Positions 7,534 to 14,324 of a stretch of DNA of 14,324 nt are shown here, one piece after another. The stretch's first letter is position 1. Every line of letters starts with the position of its first letter. A program made the position numbers and the translations under genes. Under the pieces are notes generated by a model. It saw nothing but the letters and a program-made list of their open reading frames with translations. It made no database searches and had not been told where the DNA came from. The stretch comes from an uncultured Bacteroidaceae bacterium (GTDB lineage: Bacteria > Bacteroidota > Bacteroidia > Bacteroidales > Bacteroidaceae): NCBI GenBank assembly GCA_934426255.1, contig CAKRYD010000040.1, forward strand, positions 1 through 14,324, in the 5' to 3' direction.

Positions 7534-7565
7534 CGTAATGTTTATTAATCTGTAATGGTTGTGGC

Positions 7566-9344
7566 TTATTCCTGCTTTCTGTCTTCTAAAGGCATTACTT
7601 TTAAGTTGAGCTCCTGCAATTGTTCAGGCTCTAATGCAGTGGGTGCATTGACCATCACGTCGCGCCCTGAATTGTTTTTGGGGAATGCGATGCAGTCGCG
7701 TATGCTGTCGAGACCGGCAAAGATGCTTACCAGACGGTCAAGGCCGTAAGCCAGTCCTGCATGGGGCGGTGCTCCGAACTTGAAGGCGCGTACAAGGTAT
7801 TTGAACCGTTTTTCTACGATGTCGGGAGTAAGTCCCAAAATCTTGAATATTTTTTGTTGCAAAGCACTGTCGTGAATACGTACTGAGCCACCGCCTATTT
7901 CCTGTCCGTTGCAAACCATGTCGTAAGCATTGGCTCTGGCTTTTTCGGGATGAGTGTCAAGAAGCTCGAAGTCTTCGGGTTTGGGTGACGTAAAAGGGTG
8001 GTGCATGGCCATGAGGCGCTGCTCTTCTTCGCTCCATTCGAACATGGGGAAATCTACGACCCAGAGTAACGCGAATTTATTTTTGTCGCGAAGTCCCAAA
8101 CGGTTGCCCATTTCAAGTCGCAGTTCGCAAAGCTGTTTGCGTGTTTTCATGGCATTGTCACCGCACATGACCATTATCATGTCGCCGGGTTCAGCCTGCA
8201 TGGCTTCCTTGACGGTTGCCATGGTTTCGGGACTATAAAATTTGTCTATGGTCGATTTTAATGTTCCGTCGGCTTCTACTTTAATGAAAGTAATGCCTTT
8301 TGCCCCGATTTGCGGAGTCTTTACGAAATCTGTCAGCTCATTTTGTTGTTTCCTTGAGTAGTTTGCACAACCTTTTGCGCAGATGCCACCGATGTATGCG
8401 GCGTCGTTGAATACCGCGAAGTTGCCGGTTCCTTTCAATTGCTTGTCGAGCTCTACGAATTTCATGTCAAAACGCAAGTCCGGCTTATCGGAACCATAGT
8501 ATTTCATGGCATCGGCCCATGTAATGCGTTGCAATTTTTCGGGAAATTCTTCATAGTTGCGCACGGTCTTGAACAGATGCTTCATCATGCTCTCGAAGAG
8601 TGCTATTACGTCCTCCTGTTCAACGAAGCTCATTTCACAATCTATTTGTGTAAATTCGGGTTGGCGGTCTGCGCGCAGGTCTTCGTCGCGGAAGCATTTT
8701 ACAATTTGGAAATAACGATCCATTCCTGCTACCATCAGCAACTGTTTGAAAAGTTGCGGGCTCTGTGGCAGGGCGTAGAACTGACCTGGATTCATTCGTG
8801 AAGGTACTACAAAATCGCGCGCACCTTCAGGTGTTGAATTGATAAGTACCGGAGTTTCAATTTCCAGAAATCCTTCGTTGTCGAGGAACTTGCGTGTTTC
8901 AAGGCATACCTTGTGGCGCAGTTCCAAGTTGCTTCTGACATTTTTTCTACGCAAGTCCAAATAGCGGTATTTCATGCGAAGGTCGTCACCGCCGTCTGTA
9001 TTTTCTTCAATGGTAAACGGTGGAATTTCCGATGTATTCAGAATGTTGAGCTTTTCGACGATAATTTCAATATCACCGGTGTCAATCTTGCTGTTTTTGC
9101 TGTATCTTTCGCTAACTGTGCCTTCTGCCTGAATTACATATTCACGCCCTAATTCGTTGGCCTTGGCAAAAATCTCAGGTGAGTCTTGTTCGTTGAATAC
9201 CAATTGGGTGATGCCGTAACGGTCACGCAGTTCCACAAATGTCATTCCGCCCATTTTGCGGACACGTTGCACCCATCCGGCCAGTGTAACCTTGCTTCCT
9301 GCGTCTGTAATCCTTAGTTCGCCGCAAGTCTTAGTTCTGTACAT
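7566..9344 (-). CDS. aspS: Aspartyl-tRNA synthetase
   Basis: A 592-residue class II synthetase that charges tRNA with aspartate in the cytoplasm; the length is typical of the bacterial type with a GAD insert. The N-terminal anticodon-binding OB fold covers about 1-105 (WVQRVRKMGGMTFVELRDR). The catalytic part has motif 1 around EIETPVL (161-167), TPEGARDFVVPSR (171-183), motif 2 FRDEDLRADRQPEF (218-231) and motif 3 GLAYGLDRL (530-538). The frame is open 24 codons further upstream to 9416, but the ATG at 9344 is preferred because the family begins near YRTKTCGEL and the extension would run into the terminator-like hairpin behind tRNA-Pro. Whether it also mischarges tRNA-Asn cannot be decided here. 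Confidence 0.96.
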   Translation of the reverse strand: MYRTKTCGELRITDAGSKVTLAGWVQRVRKMGGMTFVELRDRYGITQLVFNEQDSPEIFAKANELGREYVIQAEGTVSERYSKNSKIDTGDIEIIVEKLNILNTSEIPPFTIEENTDGGDDLRMKYRYLDLRRKNVRSNLELRHKVCLETRKFLDNEGFLEIETPVLINSTPEGARDFVVPSRMNPGQFYALPQSPQLFKQLLMVAGMDRYFQIVKCFRDEDLRADRQPEFTQIDCEMSFVEQEDVIALFESMMKHLFKTVRNYEEFPEKLQRITWADAMKYYGSDKPDLRFDMKFVELDKQLKGTGNFAVFNDAAYIGGICAKGCANYSRKQQNELTDFVKTPQIGAKGITFIKVEADGTLKSTIDKFYSPETMATVKEAMQAEPGDMIMVMCGDNAMKTRKQLCELRLEMGNRLGLRDKNKFALLWVVDFPMFEWSEEEQRLMAMHHPFTSPKPEDFELLDTHPEKARANAYDMVCNGQEIGGGSVRIHDSALQQKIFKILGLTPDIVEKRFKYLVRAFKFGAPPHAGLAYGLDRLVSIFAGLDSIRDCIAFPKNNSGRDVMVNAPTALEPEQLQELNLKVMPLEDRKQE

Positions 9345-9363
9345 AGGTGTTATTGTGTATAAT

Positions 9364-9416
9364 AAATAAAAGTGCGGCCAAATCCAAAGCTTTTCCTTGT
9401 TATGAATTCGCCACAC
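9364..9416 (-). terminator. Probable terminator behind tRNA-Pro, before aspS
   Basis: On the minus strand GTGTGGC (9416-9410) pairs with GCCGCAC (9378-9372), seven pairs with one G-U. Inside, AATTC pairs with GGATT (five pairs with one G-U). The hairpin is followed by TTTTATTTATT. Both wobbles would be mismatches on the plus strand, which supports a minus-strand RNA. It would separate the tRNA from aspS, or act as an attenuator between them. Confidence 0.55.
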
Positions 9417-9430
9417 GGTTTAGATTAAAG

Positions 9431-9505
9431 TCGGGGTGAAAGGATTCGAACCTTCGACCCCCTGCTCCCAAAGCAGGTGCGCTAACCGGACTGCGCTACA
9501 CCCCG
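9431..9505 (-). tRNA. tRNA-Pro (UGG)
   Basis: A 75-base cloverleaf including the discriminator A. The acceptor stem is CGGGGTG paired with CACCCCG (7 pairs). The D arm has GCGC/GCGC. The anticodon stem CCTGC/GCAGG carries the loop TTTGGGA with anticodon TGG at 9468-9470. The T arm is GAAGG/CCTTT with the loop TTCGAAT. The 3' CCA is not encoded, so it must be added by a nucleotidyltransferase. UGG can read all four proline codons with a modified wobble base. Confidence 0.97.
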
Positions 9506-9521
9506 TACTTTTTTCACGCTG

Positions 9522-9552
9522 CAAAAGTAGTGCTTTTTTTTATTACTGCAAA
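9522..9552 (-). promoter_or_regulatory. Canonical -33/-7 promoter of tRNA-Pro
   Basis: On the minus strand TTTG (9552-9549) is followed after 19 bases by TACTTTTG (9529-9522), exact matches to both halves of the Bacteroidetes primary sigma promoter with ideal spacing. The spacer holds eight consecutive A. The start would fall about 10 bases before the mature tRNA end at 9505. Confidence 0.8.
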
Positions 9553-9618
9553 GTGAATCGTGTGCTTTTTCTTGCTGTTCCCCGGTTGTAAGTCTTCCGA
9601 GGCGGCAGTCTCTGTATA

Positions 9619-9670
9619 TGTCAAGGTCGCAACAGTAGGTTCTTTGTTACCTGCCGGTGCGGCCTTGACA
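9619..9670. other. Long stem-loop downstream of serS
   Basis: Arms 9619-9631 (TGTCAAGGTCGCA) and 9658-9670 (TGCGGCCTTGACA) form 13 pairs with one G-T. After a small internal loop, GTAGGT (9635-9640) pairs with ACCTGC (9649-9654), six pairs with one G-T, around an 8-base loop. Both wobbles are G-U on the plus strand but A/C mismatches on the minus strand. Neither side has a T-run. It could be the serS 3' end signal, a structured RNA, or a repeat; I recognise no family. Confidence 0.6.
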
Positions 9671-9694
9671 GTAGCTTATTGACTCAGAAATGAG

Positions 9695-10975
9695 TTATTC
9701 TTCTGTTATTTTATCGAATCCTGTGTATGGAACGAGGGCTTTTGGCATTATGATGCCGTCTTCGGTTTGGAAATCTTCGAGAATGGCGGCCACAATTCTT
9801 GGCAATGCAAGCGCAGAACCGTTGAGAGTATGGCATAGAGTAATCTTTTTCCCGTCTTTGCGGTAGCGGCAGTGCATTCTGTTGGCCTGGTAGGTGTCGA
9901 AATTGGATACCGAACTAACTTCGAGCCAGCGTTTTTGTGCTTCCGAGTAGACTTCAAAGTCGTAGCAGATGGATGATGTGAAACTCATGTCGCCTCCGCA
10001 AAGCCGCAATATTCTGTATGGAAGTTCAAGCTTTTTAAGCAGCCCTTCTACATGGTCAAGCATTTCCTGGTGGCTCTGACGTGAATGCTCGGGAGTGTCA
10101 ATACGTACAATTTCTATTTTGGAAAATTCGTGCAACCTGTTCAATCCGCGAACGTCTTTGCCGTATGAGCCGGCTTCGCGGCGGAAGCATTCGGTGTAAG
10201 CGCAGTTTTTGATGGGCAAATCCTTTTCTTCCAGAATGGTGTCGCGATAAATGTTTGTGACGGGCACTTCGGCAGTCGGAATCAGGTAGAGATCGTCAAC
10301 TTCGCAGTGGTACATTTGTCCTTCCTTGTCGGGAAGTTGTCCTGTTCCATAGCCTGAAGCTGCGTTTACGACGGTCGGGGGCATTATTTCGGTGTAGCCC
10401 GATTTCCGTGCTTCGTCAAGGAAGAAATTGATCAAGGCTCTTTGCAGGCGTGCACCGCGACCTGTGTAGACGGGGAAGCCTGCTCCGCTGATTTTTACAC
10501 CTAAATCGAAATCGATAAGGTGGTATTTTTTTGCCAGTTCCCAGTGGGGAAGGGCATTTTCGGGCAGTTTGGTTTCCATTCCGCCCATTTTTACCACAAG
10601 ATTGTCTGCTGCTGTTGCTCCTTCGGGCACTTCGTCATAAGGCAGGTTAGGTATTGTGTAGAGCAGTTCTTGAAGTTGTTTTTCTGCTTCTTCTTTGTCT
10701 GCCTGCAGCTGCCGTCCGTCTTCTTTCAGACGGGCTACTTCTTGTTTTGCCTGCTCGGCTTCATCTTTTTTGCCTTCTCGCATCAGGATTCCGATGTTCT
10801 TGGCAGCAGCGTTTTGTTCGGAAAGGTTTTTGTCTAATTCACCTTGTACCGCTTTACGACGGTTGTTTAAGGCTATTACTTGTTCGATGCTTTCGGCCGC
10901 ATTTGGAAAATGTTTTTTTTCCAGTCCTTTGATTGCGGCTTCTTTGTTGTCGGTAATCTGATTGATGGTAAGCAT
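9695..10975 (-). CDS. serS: Seryl-tRNA synthetase
   Basis: A 426-residue cytoplasmic class II synthetase that charges tRNA-Ser (and tRNA-Sec where present). The N-terminal long coiled-coil arm that grips the variable arm of tRNA-Ser covers about 27-106 and is rich in E, K and Q. The catalytic core contains TAEVPVTNIYRD, motif 2 FRREAGSYGKDVRG (264-277) with RLHEFSKIEIV, and motif 3 TLNGSALALPRIVAAILE (383-400). Length and landmarks are normal. The frame is open 13 codons further to 11014, but the ATG at 10975 is chosen because SerRS begins with MLTINQI-like sequence and the longer form would cover the -7 box at 11002-11009. Confidence 0.96.
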   Translation of the reverse strand: MLTINQITDNKEAAIKGLEKKHFPNAAESIEQVIALNNRRKAVQGELDKNLSEQNAAAKNIGILMREGKKDEAEQAKQEVARLKEDGRQLQADKEEAEKQLQELLYTIPNLPYDEVPEGATAADNLVVKMGGMETKLPENALPHWELAKKYHLIDFDLGVKISGAGFPVYTGRGARLQRALINFFLDEARKSGYTEIMPPTVVNAASGYGTGQLPDKEGQMYHCEVDDLYLIPTAEVPVTNIYRDTILEEKDLPIKNCAYTECFRREAGSYGKDVRGLNRLHEFSKIEIVRIDTPEHSRQSHQEMLDHVEGLLKKLELPYRILRLCGGDMSFTSSICYDFEVYSEAQKRWLEVSSVSNFDTYQANRMHCRYRKDGKKITLCHTLNGSALALPRIVAAILEDFQTEDGIIMPKALVPYTGFDKITEE

Positions 10976-11001
10976 AAGTATACTTTTGTTTTTATTGTGG
11001 G

Positions 11002-11009
11002 CAAATTTA
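11002..11009 (-). promoter_or_regulatory. Bacteroidetes -7 box for serS
   Basis: The minus strand reads TAAATTTG, a perfect TAnnTTTG, 26 bases before the serS ATG. A -33 TTTG at the usual distance is not evident. It lies in the gap after the TPR gene and suggests that serS can be transcribed on its own. Confidence 0.5.
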
Positions 11010-11075
11010 CGCAAAAAATGGTAGCGGTGGTGTTTGCCGGCTTGTTTTTCTTATATTTTACTTCTAAGGGACGAC

Positions 11076-13244
11076 TTATTGATTGCTGATGAGCAGGTCT
11101 TTCATGAGTTGAATGTCATTTTCGCTGATATTGTAGCGCTTCAGTAGCTCAATGTCGGATGTTGGCAGATTGAATTGGTGAGCGTCTCCTTCGTAAGCTT
11201 TTTGTATGTATTTGCTGTATCGTTCGACGGCCAAAGGAATATTGCCGTTGCACCATGCTGCATGGCCGCTGTTCAGATAGTCTTCGGCCTTCGGTGCCAT
11301 GGCAAGTATTTTGCAGTAATAGTTCTCTGCTTTTTCGGGAAGCTCGGATGAGAGTGAGCACCAGGCAATGGCGCGCTTTGCCGAAAGCGATGATGAGTCA
11401 AGAAAATCCAACTTGTAGAAAATCTTGAGAGCTTCGGCTTTTTGATTGTTTAAAAAGAGTGCTTCCCCGTAGCGGAACAATAGTTTCTTGTTCTCAGGTG
11501 AGATTCTCAGCATTTTGGCATAAATGTTCATTGCCGCTTTCTGGTTTCCTGTAGAACGGTAGCCGGTAGCAAGATTTTGCATAACGGTCAATGAATTGGG
11601 CATGAGAGTATCGGCAAGTCTGAAAATGCTGATGGCTTTTTCAGCTTGGCCGATTTTGAGCAATGAAGAACCGTAGATTTGCAAGCTCTCGGGTGAAAGC
11701 CCTTCCGGTGAAGGTACGAGATTGAAAGCTTCGACTGTCAGGGCAAATTTGTTCAATTGAAAAGCTGTGCTGGCAATGAGTGCAATGTTACTGGTATCTT
11801 TGCATAGAATGTCGCGGATGTATGGAATTCTCAGTATTACAGTATCTTCTTTGAATGGATTGTGCAATTCGTTGGAGCGGTAGTAGAGCATGAAGAAACG
11901 GTAGCAGTCTTGTAGGTAACTGTTGCGCAGTGTTTCTTCGCGCTGAGGCTCATTGCCTCTTTTGAAGTCAGATGTACCGAATAGGTTGTTGATTTCATGG
12001 GTCGGGAAACTATTACTCGGTATAGGCATGCTTTGCAACATCAGTATGGTTGAGTATTTGTCTGAATCGCACAGGCCGGATTCTGATATGAGAGACAGCA
12101 TTGGACGCATCTGTGCTTGCCCTGATTTAGAGAGAAACCTGTTGTCGGGGTCAAATGGCAAGAACCAATTGGCAACTGTGTTGAAAAACGGAAAACGTTT
12201 CATGTTGCGGAAGGTCGTAAAGTAGACATCAATGCCTTGCTGATACATTTTCATGAGCTTTTCTGCACTTTCATGAAGACGTGCATTAAGTTCTTTTTCT
12301 TCGGCAGAGATAAATTCTTTGTCGTTGTCGAGCATGCCGTTTATCATGCCGATGTTGAATCCGTGCTTTATTGTGGCATTTCCTTTTGTGATGACCGGCA
12401 TGAGCATTTCTTCAATATTTTTTACGGTCTCCTTTGTATTAGAGAATGATAGGAACTGTACTTGTAATATGGATAGTTGGCGGCCAATGGATGGCTGAGT
12501 GAATAGATCCTTGAGTGCATCCTGTATTTCGGGGAAAAGTTTCAGGCATTCTTTGTTCATTATGATGCCGAATACTATGCCAACGAGTGCGCGGCTCTTG
12601 ATGCGGTTGTCACCGATTATGTAGAGCTTGATGAGCAGCTGCAGCTTCCTTGGATCAAGGAAATGCAATAGTGACAATGTAAGTGCGCTGATGAGAATAA
12701 GGCGGTTGCTATCAGAAAATGGTGACTGACAGTCCTGAAATGCGCCTAAAAGCAGCGTGCTTTCATCTGCATGAAGAAAACCGGAAGTCCATATTTGGTT
12801 GAAAAGCTGTTCTATAAGTTTTCCTTTTTCTTCTTCGCAGGGCTTTTTAGAAAATGTTGGAGCTGTGTGATGGTCTAAGCGATTGAATTTTTCAAAAAGG
12901 CTGGCAATGGTGATGCTATTGTTTTCTATGTCGTTCAGAGTTGCGTAGTAGATGGTATGGCGCTCATGGGCTTTTATGGCTCTGTAGCTGCGTACGGCCA
13001 AAGTGTATGCATCGCGCAAGAACTGAAAGTAATAAGCATCTCTGTCTTTGTCGGCTATTCCTTGTCTCATGCACGAAAGGAGTGATGCATAAGCATTGGT
13101 GATGGTTTCCAATTCGCTTTGTAGATTCCAATCTGTTGCAGAGTTGACAAGGCTTTTTAGGGAGTCAAGTGCGCTTAAAAGCTTTTTCCCTTCGATCTCG
13201 TTTAGTATGTTTTTATATATCTGTGATATTGATTGTCCGGCCAT
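11076..13244 (-). CDS. TPR-repeat protein of unknown function
   Basis: A 722-residue protein with no signal peptide or membrane segment, so probably cytoplasmic. The first 500 or so residues are largely helical with no family I recognise. The C-terminal part (about 520-687) contains five tetratricopeptide-like repeats of 32-35 residues, for example LATGYRSTGNQKAAMNIYAK and YGEALFLNNQKAEALKIF, which usually form a protein-binding solenoid. The ATG at 13244 is chosen over one at 13313 because the longer form would overlap the upstream lipoprotein gene by 64 bases. From the chosen start the gap to that gene is 5 bases, so the two are surely co-transcribed. The pairing suggests a shared job, but nothing in the sequence names it. 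Low-complexity or transferred character is not apparent. Confidence 0.85.
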   Translation of the reverse strand: MAGQSISQIYKNILNEIEGKKLLSALDSLKSLVNSATDWNLQSELETITNAYASLLSCMRQGIADKDRDAYYFQFLRDAYTLAVRSYRAIKAHERHTIYYATLNDIENNSITIASLFEKFNRLDHHTAPTFSKKPCEEEKGKLIEQLFNQIWTSGFLHADESTLLLGAFQDCQSPFSDSNRLILISALTLSLLHFLDPRKLQLLIKLYIIGDNRIKSRALVGIVFGIIMNKECLKLFPEIQDALKDLFTQPSIGRQLSILQVQFLSFSNTKETVKNIEEMLMPVITKGNATIKHGFNIGMINGMLDNDKEFISAEEKELNARLHESAEKLMKMYQQGIDVYFTTFRNMKRFPFFNTVANWFLPFDPDNRFLSKSGQAQMRPMLSLISESGLCDSDKYSTILMLQSMPIPSNSFPTHEINNLFGTSDFKRGNEPQREETLRNSYLQDCYRFFMLYYRSNELHNPFKEDTVILRIPYIRDILCKDTSNIALIASTAFQLNKFALTVEAFNLVPSPEGLSPESLQIYGSSLLKIGQAEKAISIFRLADTLMPNSLTVMQNLATGYRSTGNQKAAMNIYAKMLRISPENKKLLFRYGEALFLNNQKAEALKIFYKLDFLDSSSLSAKRAIAWCSLSSELPEKAENYYCKILAMAPKAEDYLNSGHAAWCNGNIPLAVERYSKYIQKAYEGDAHQFNLPTSDIELLKRYNISENDIQLMKDLLISNQ

Positions 13245-13249
13245 ATGTT

Positions 13250-14206
13250 TTATTTGAGCAGTAATGTGTCGCTGCAGAAAGCAGGGGAAATAGCTTTTTT
13301 GCTTTTCAACCAATCTAAAGCAACCTTCATTTGTGCGGTTGTGGCGGCAGTCGTTTTTGCGAAAGATTGCGGTTTTTGAATGAGCGATTCGTATCCTTTC
13401 AGTCGAAAACGTTGCAAATCCGCTTCATTCAGGATGCTTTTGGCATTCTTTCTCAATTTTTCTACGGCGATATCGTAGCCTTTTGATAAGAGTAATGCAT
13501 TGTCCTGATTGTCTTTGCTGGCTGTCCATTTGGCTGAGACTGCGAATCCGGCCAACCTGTCGTATTTACTTTTGTCGATGGCTAAAAGCGTGTGTCCTTT
13601 CTTTCGTGCATAAAGTGCCTGCTGCAAGGGCAGAAATGCTGCATCGATTTGTGAATTTTCGAGCATTTGTAGTCGCGTATCAATGTTGTTGATTTGCGGT
13701 CGTAGGATGAGTTGCCCGTTTTTCAGTTGCGCCGTAATAAAGTCGCTTAAGAAATCAATGGCGGAAAGGCGCGTAATGCCAATTAAACGATTGTTTAGTT
13801 GGTGTATTTTGTTGATGCGTAGTTTCTTGTTGGCAATAAGTTCCCATTCTCTGTTACTGCTGAATAAGTAGCGAAGCGGAGCTTTCTGATATTGTAGCAG
13901 AGCTGTTCGAATAATGTCTGTGGCACATCCAATGTTTTTACCATTGATAACAGATTGTTCTGCATCCATTTGTGACTCGTAAATGACGGTTTTGATATTT
14001 AACCCTAAGGAGTCGTAAATGCCATAATGAGAAGCAACATATAGCGGCAGGCAATCAATAGTTGGCAAGATAGCAATTGTGAGTTGCTCTTGTGGCGGAA
14101 CCGCCTTTTGCCGGTTGTCGCTGTTATTGGTTGTTTGTGATGCTTTTTGCGTGCATCCAGCCAAAAGAGCAATTATAAGTGCAATTGTAAGTCTTGGTAG
14201 TTTCAC
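13250..14206 (-). CDS. Lipoprotein resembling an ABC-transporter substrate-binding protein (NMT1/TauA-like)
   Basis: A 318-residue protein that starts with GTG. A lipoprotein signal peptide ends in the lipobox LLAGC with the lipidated Cys at residue 18, and a Thr/Asn/Gln-rich linker follows. From about residue 42 the sequence runs LTIAILPTIDCLPLYVASHYG and continues with a GLNIKTV strand, as in periplasmic binding proteins for thiamine precursors, sulfonates or nitrate. SQMDAEQSVINGKNIGCATD fits the next segment of that fold. It would be membrane-anchored on the periplasmic side. No permease or ATPase gene is beside it, so it may work with a distant transporter or have another role. It is the first gene of a pair with the TPR protein. 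The ligand is unknown. Confidence 0.8.
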   Translation of the reverse strand: MKLPRLTIALIIALLAGCTQKASQTTNNSDNRQKAVPPQEQLTIAILPTIDCLPLYVASHYGIYDSLGLNIKTVIYESQMDAEQSVINGKNIGCATDIIRTALLQYQKAPLRYLFSSNREWELIANKKLRINKIHQLNNRLIGITRLSAIDFLSDFITAQLKNGQLILRPQINNIDTRLQMLENSQIDAAFLPLQQALYARKKGHTLLAIDKSKYDRLAGFAVSAKWTASKDNQDNALLLSKGYDIAVEKLRKNAKSILNEADLQRFRLKGYESLIQKPQSFAKTTAATTAQMKVALDWLKSKKAISPAFCSDTLLLK

Positions 14207-14225
14207 TGGGAATATATCTAAAACA

Positions 14226-14268
14226 ATAAAGCAACTTAATGGGCATAGTCGCCTATAAGTTGCTTTAT
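14226..14268 (-). terminator. Perfect 13-bp hairpin behind probable pgk
   Basis: Arms ATAAAGCAACTTA (14226-14238) and TAAGTTGCTTTAT (14256-14268) are exactly complementary. The 17-base loop holds a small inner stem GGC/GCC. On the minus strand TGTTTTAG follows, a weak T-tract. It lies 16 bases after the upstream stop and 20 before the lipoprotein start, so it probably ends the upstream transcript; partial read-through into the lipoprotein gene is possible. Confidence 0.7.
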
Positions 14269-14283
14269 AAATGGTGTCAAAAC

Positions 14284-14324
14284 TTATTTTTCACCGGTGA
14301 TTGCAGCAACGCCGGGAAGCACTT
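14284..14324 (-). CDS. pgk: C-terminal end of probable phosphoglycerate kinase (partial)
   Basis: Only the last 12 complete codons and the stop are inside the window; the rest lies past the right edge. The minus strand reads VLPGVAAITGEK and then TAA. This matches the usual end of phosphoglycerate kinase, where GGGASLE...GK is followed by LPGV or LPAV and a short tail. PGK makes ATP from 1,3-bisphosphoglycerate, the step after Gap. With so few residues the call is tentative. Confidence 0.6.
   Translation of the reverse strand, partial: VLPGVAAITGEK

Noticed and set aside
9345..9416. 24-residue N-terminal extension of AspRS
   Set aside because: The family starts at the internal Met (9344), and the extension lies in the hairpin region behind tRNA-Pro.
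9506..9694. Possible 6S RNA from the size of the serS-tRNA gap
   Set aside because: The two ends of the gap do not pair and no central bubble is visible, so only the stem-loop itself is reported.
13245..13313. 23-residue N-terminal extension of the TPR protein
   Set aside because: It would overlap the lipoprotein gene by 64 bases; the Met at 13244 gives a normal 5-base gap.

Overview
This window looks like a core-genome segment of a Bacteroidales bacterium, most likely Prevotella-like. Several starts are preceded by the Bacteroidetes -7 element TAnnTTTG, one of them with a well-spaced -33 TTTG. There are no strong Shine-Dalgarno sites. One secreted protein ends in a type IX secretion-like C-terminal domain. 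These are readings by eye; no database search was run.

Layout from left to right. Positions 1-421 hold no recognisable gene. A minus-strand block follows: a secreted sialidase-fold glycosidase with a CBM9-like module (486-2426), carboxynorspermidine decarboxylase nspC (2471-3607), UDP-glucose 4-epimerase galE (3696-4736) and the mechanosensitive channel mscL (4817-5218). A compact divergent promoter region separates mscL from plus-strand glyceraldehyde-3-phosphate dehydrogenase (5361-6392). That gene is followed, after a terminator, by a divergent MiaA-type tRNA prenyltransferase (6471-7391). The rest is again on the minus strand: aspS (7566-9344), tRNA-Pro(UGG) (9431-9505), serS (9695-10975), a 722-residue TPR protein (11076-13244), a substrate-binding-like lipoprotein (13250-14206) and the last codons of what is probably phosphoglycerate kinase (14284-14324).

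The functions are mostly housekeeping: translation (aspS, serS, tRNA-Pro, miaA), glycolysis and sugar nucleotides (gap, probable pgk, galE), polyamine synthesis (nspC) and osmotic protection (mscL). The two less ordinary parts are the secreted glycosidase, whose carboxylates fit an exo-arabinanase (GH93) reading at least as well as a sialidase one, and the lipoprotein/TPR gene pair, 5 bases apart, with no transporter genes beside it. Several long intergenic hairpins stand out: before nspC, after serS, between tRNA-Pro and aspS, and between miaA and aspS. I found no CRISPR array, insertion sequence, phage, toxin-antitoxin or defence module, and no clear evidence of a wholly new system.
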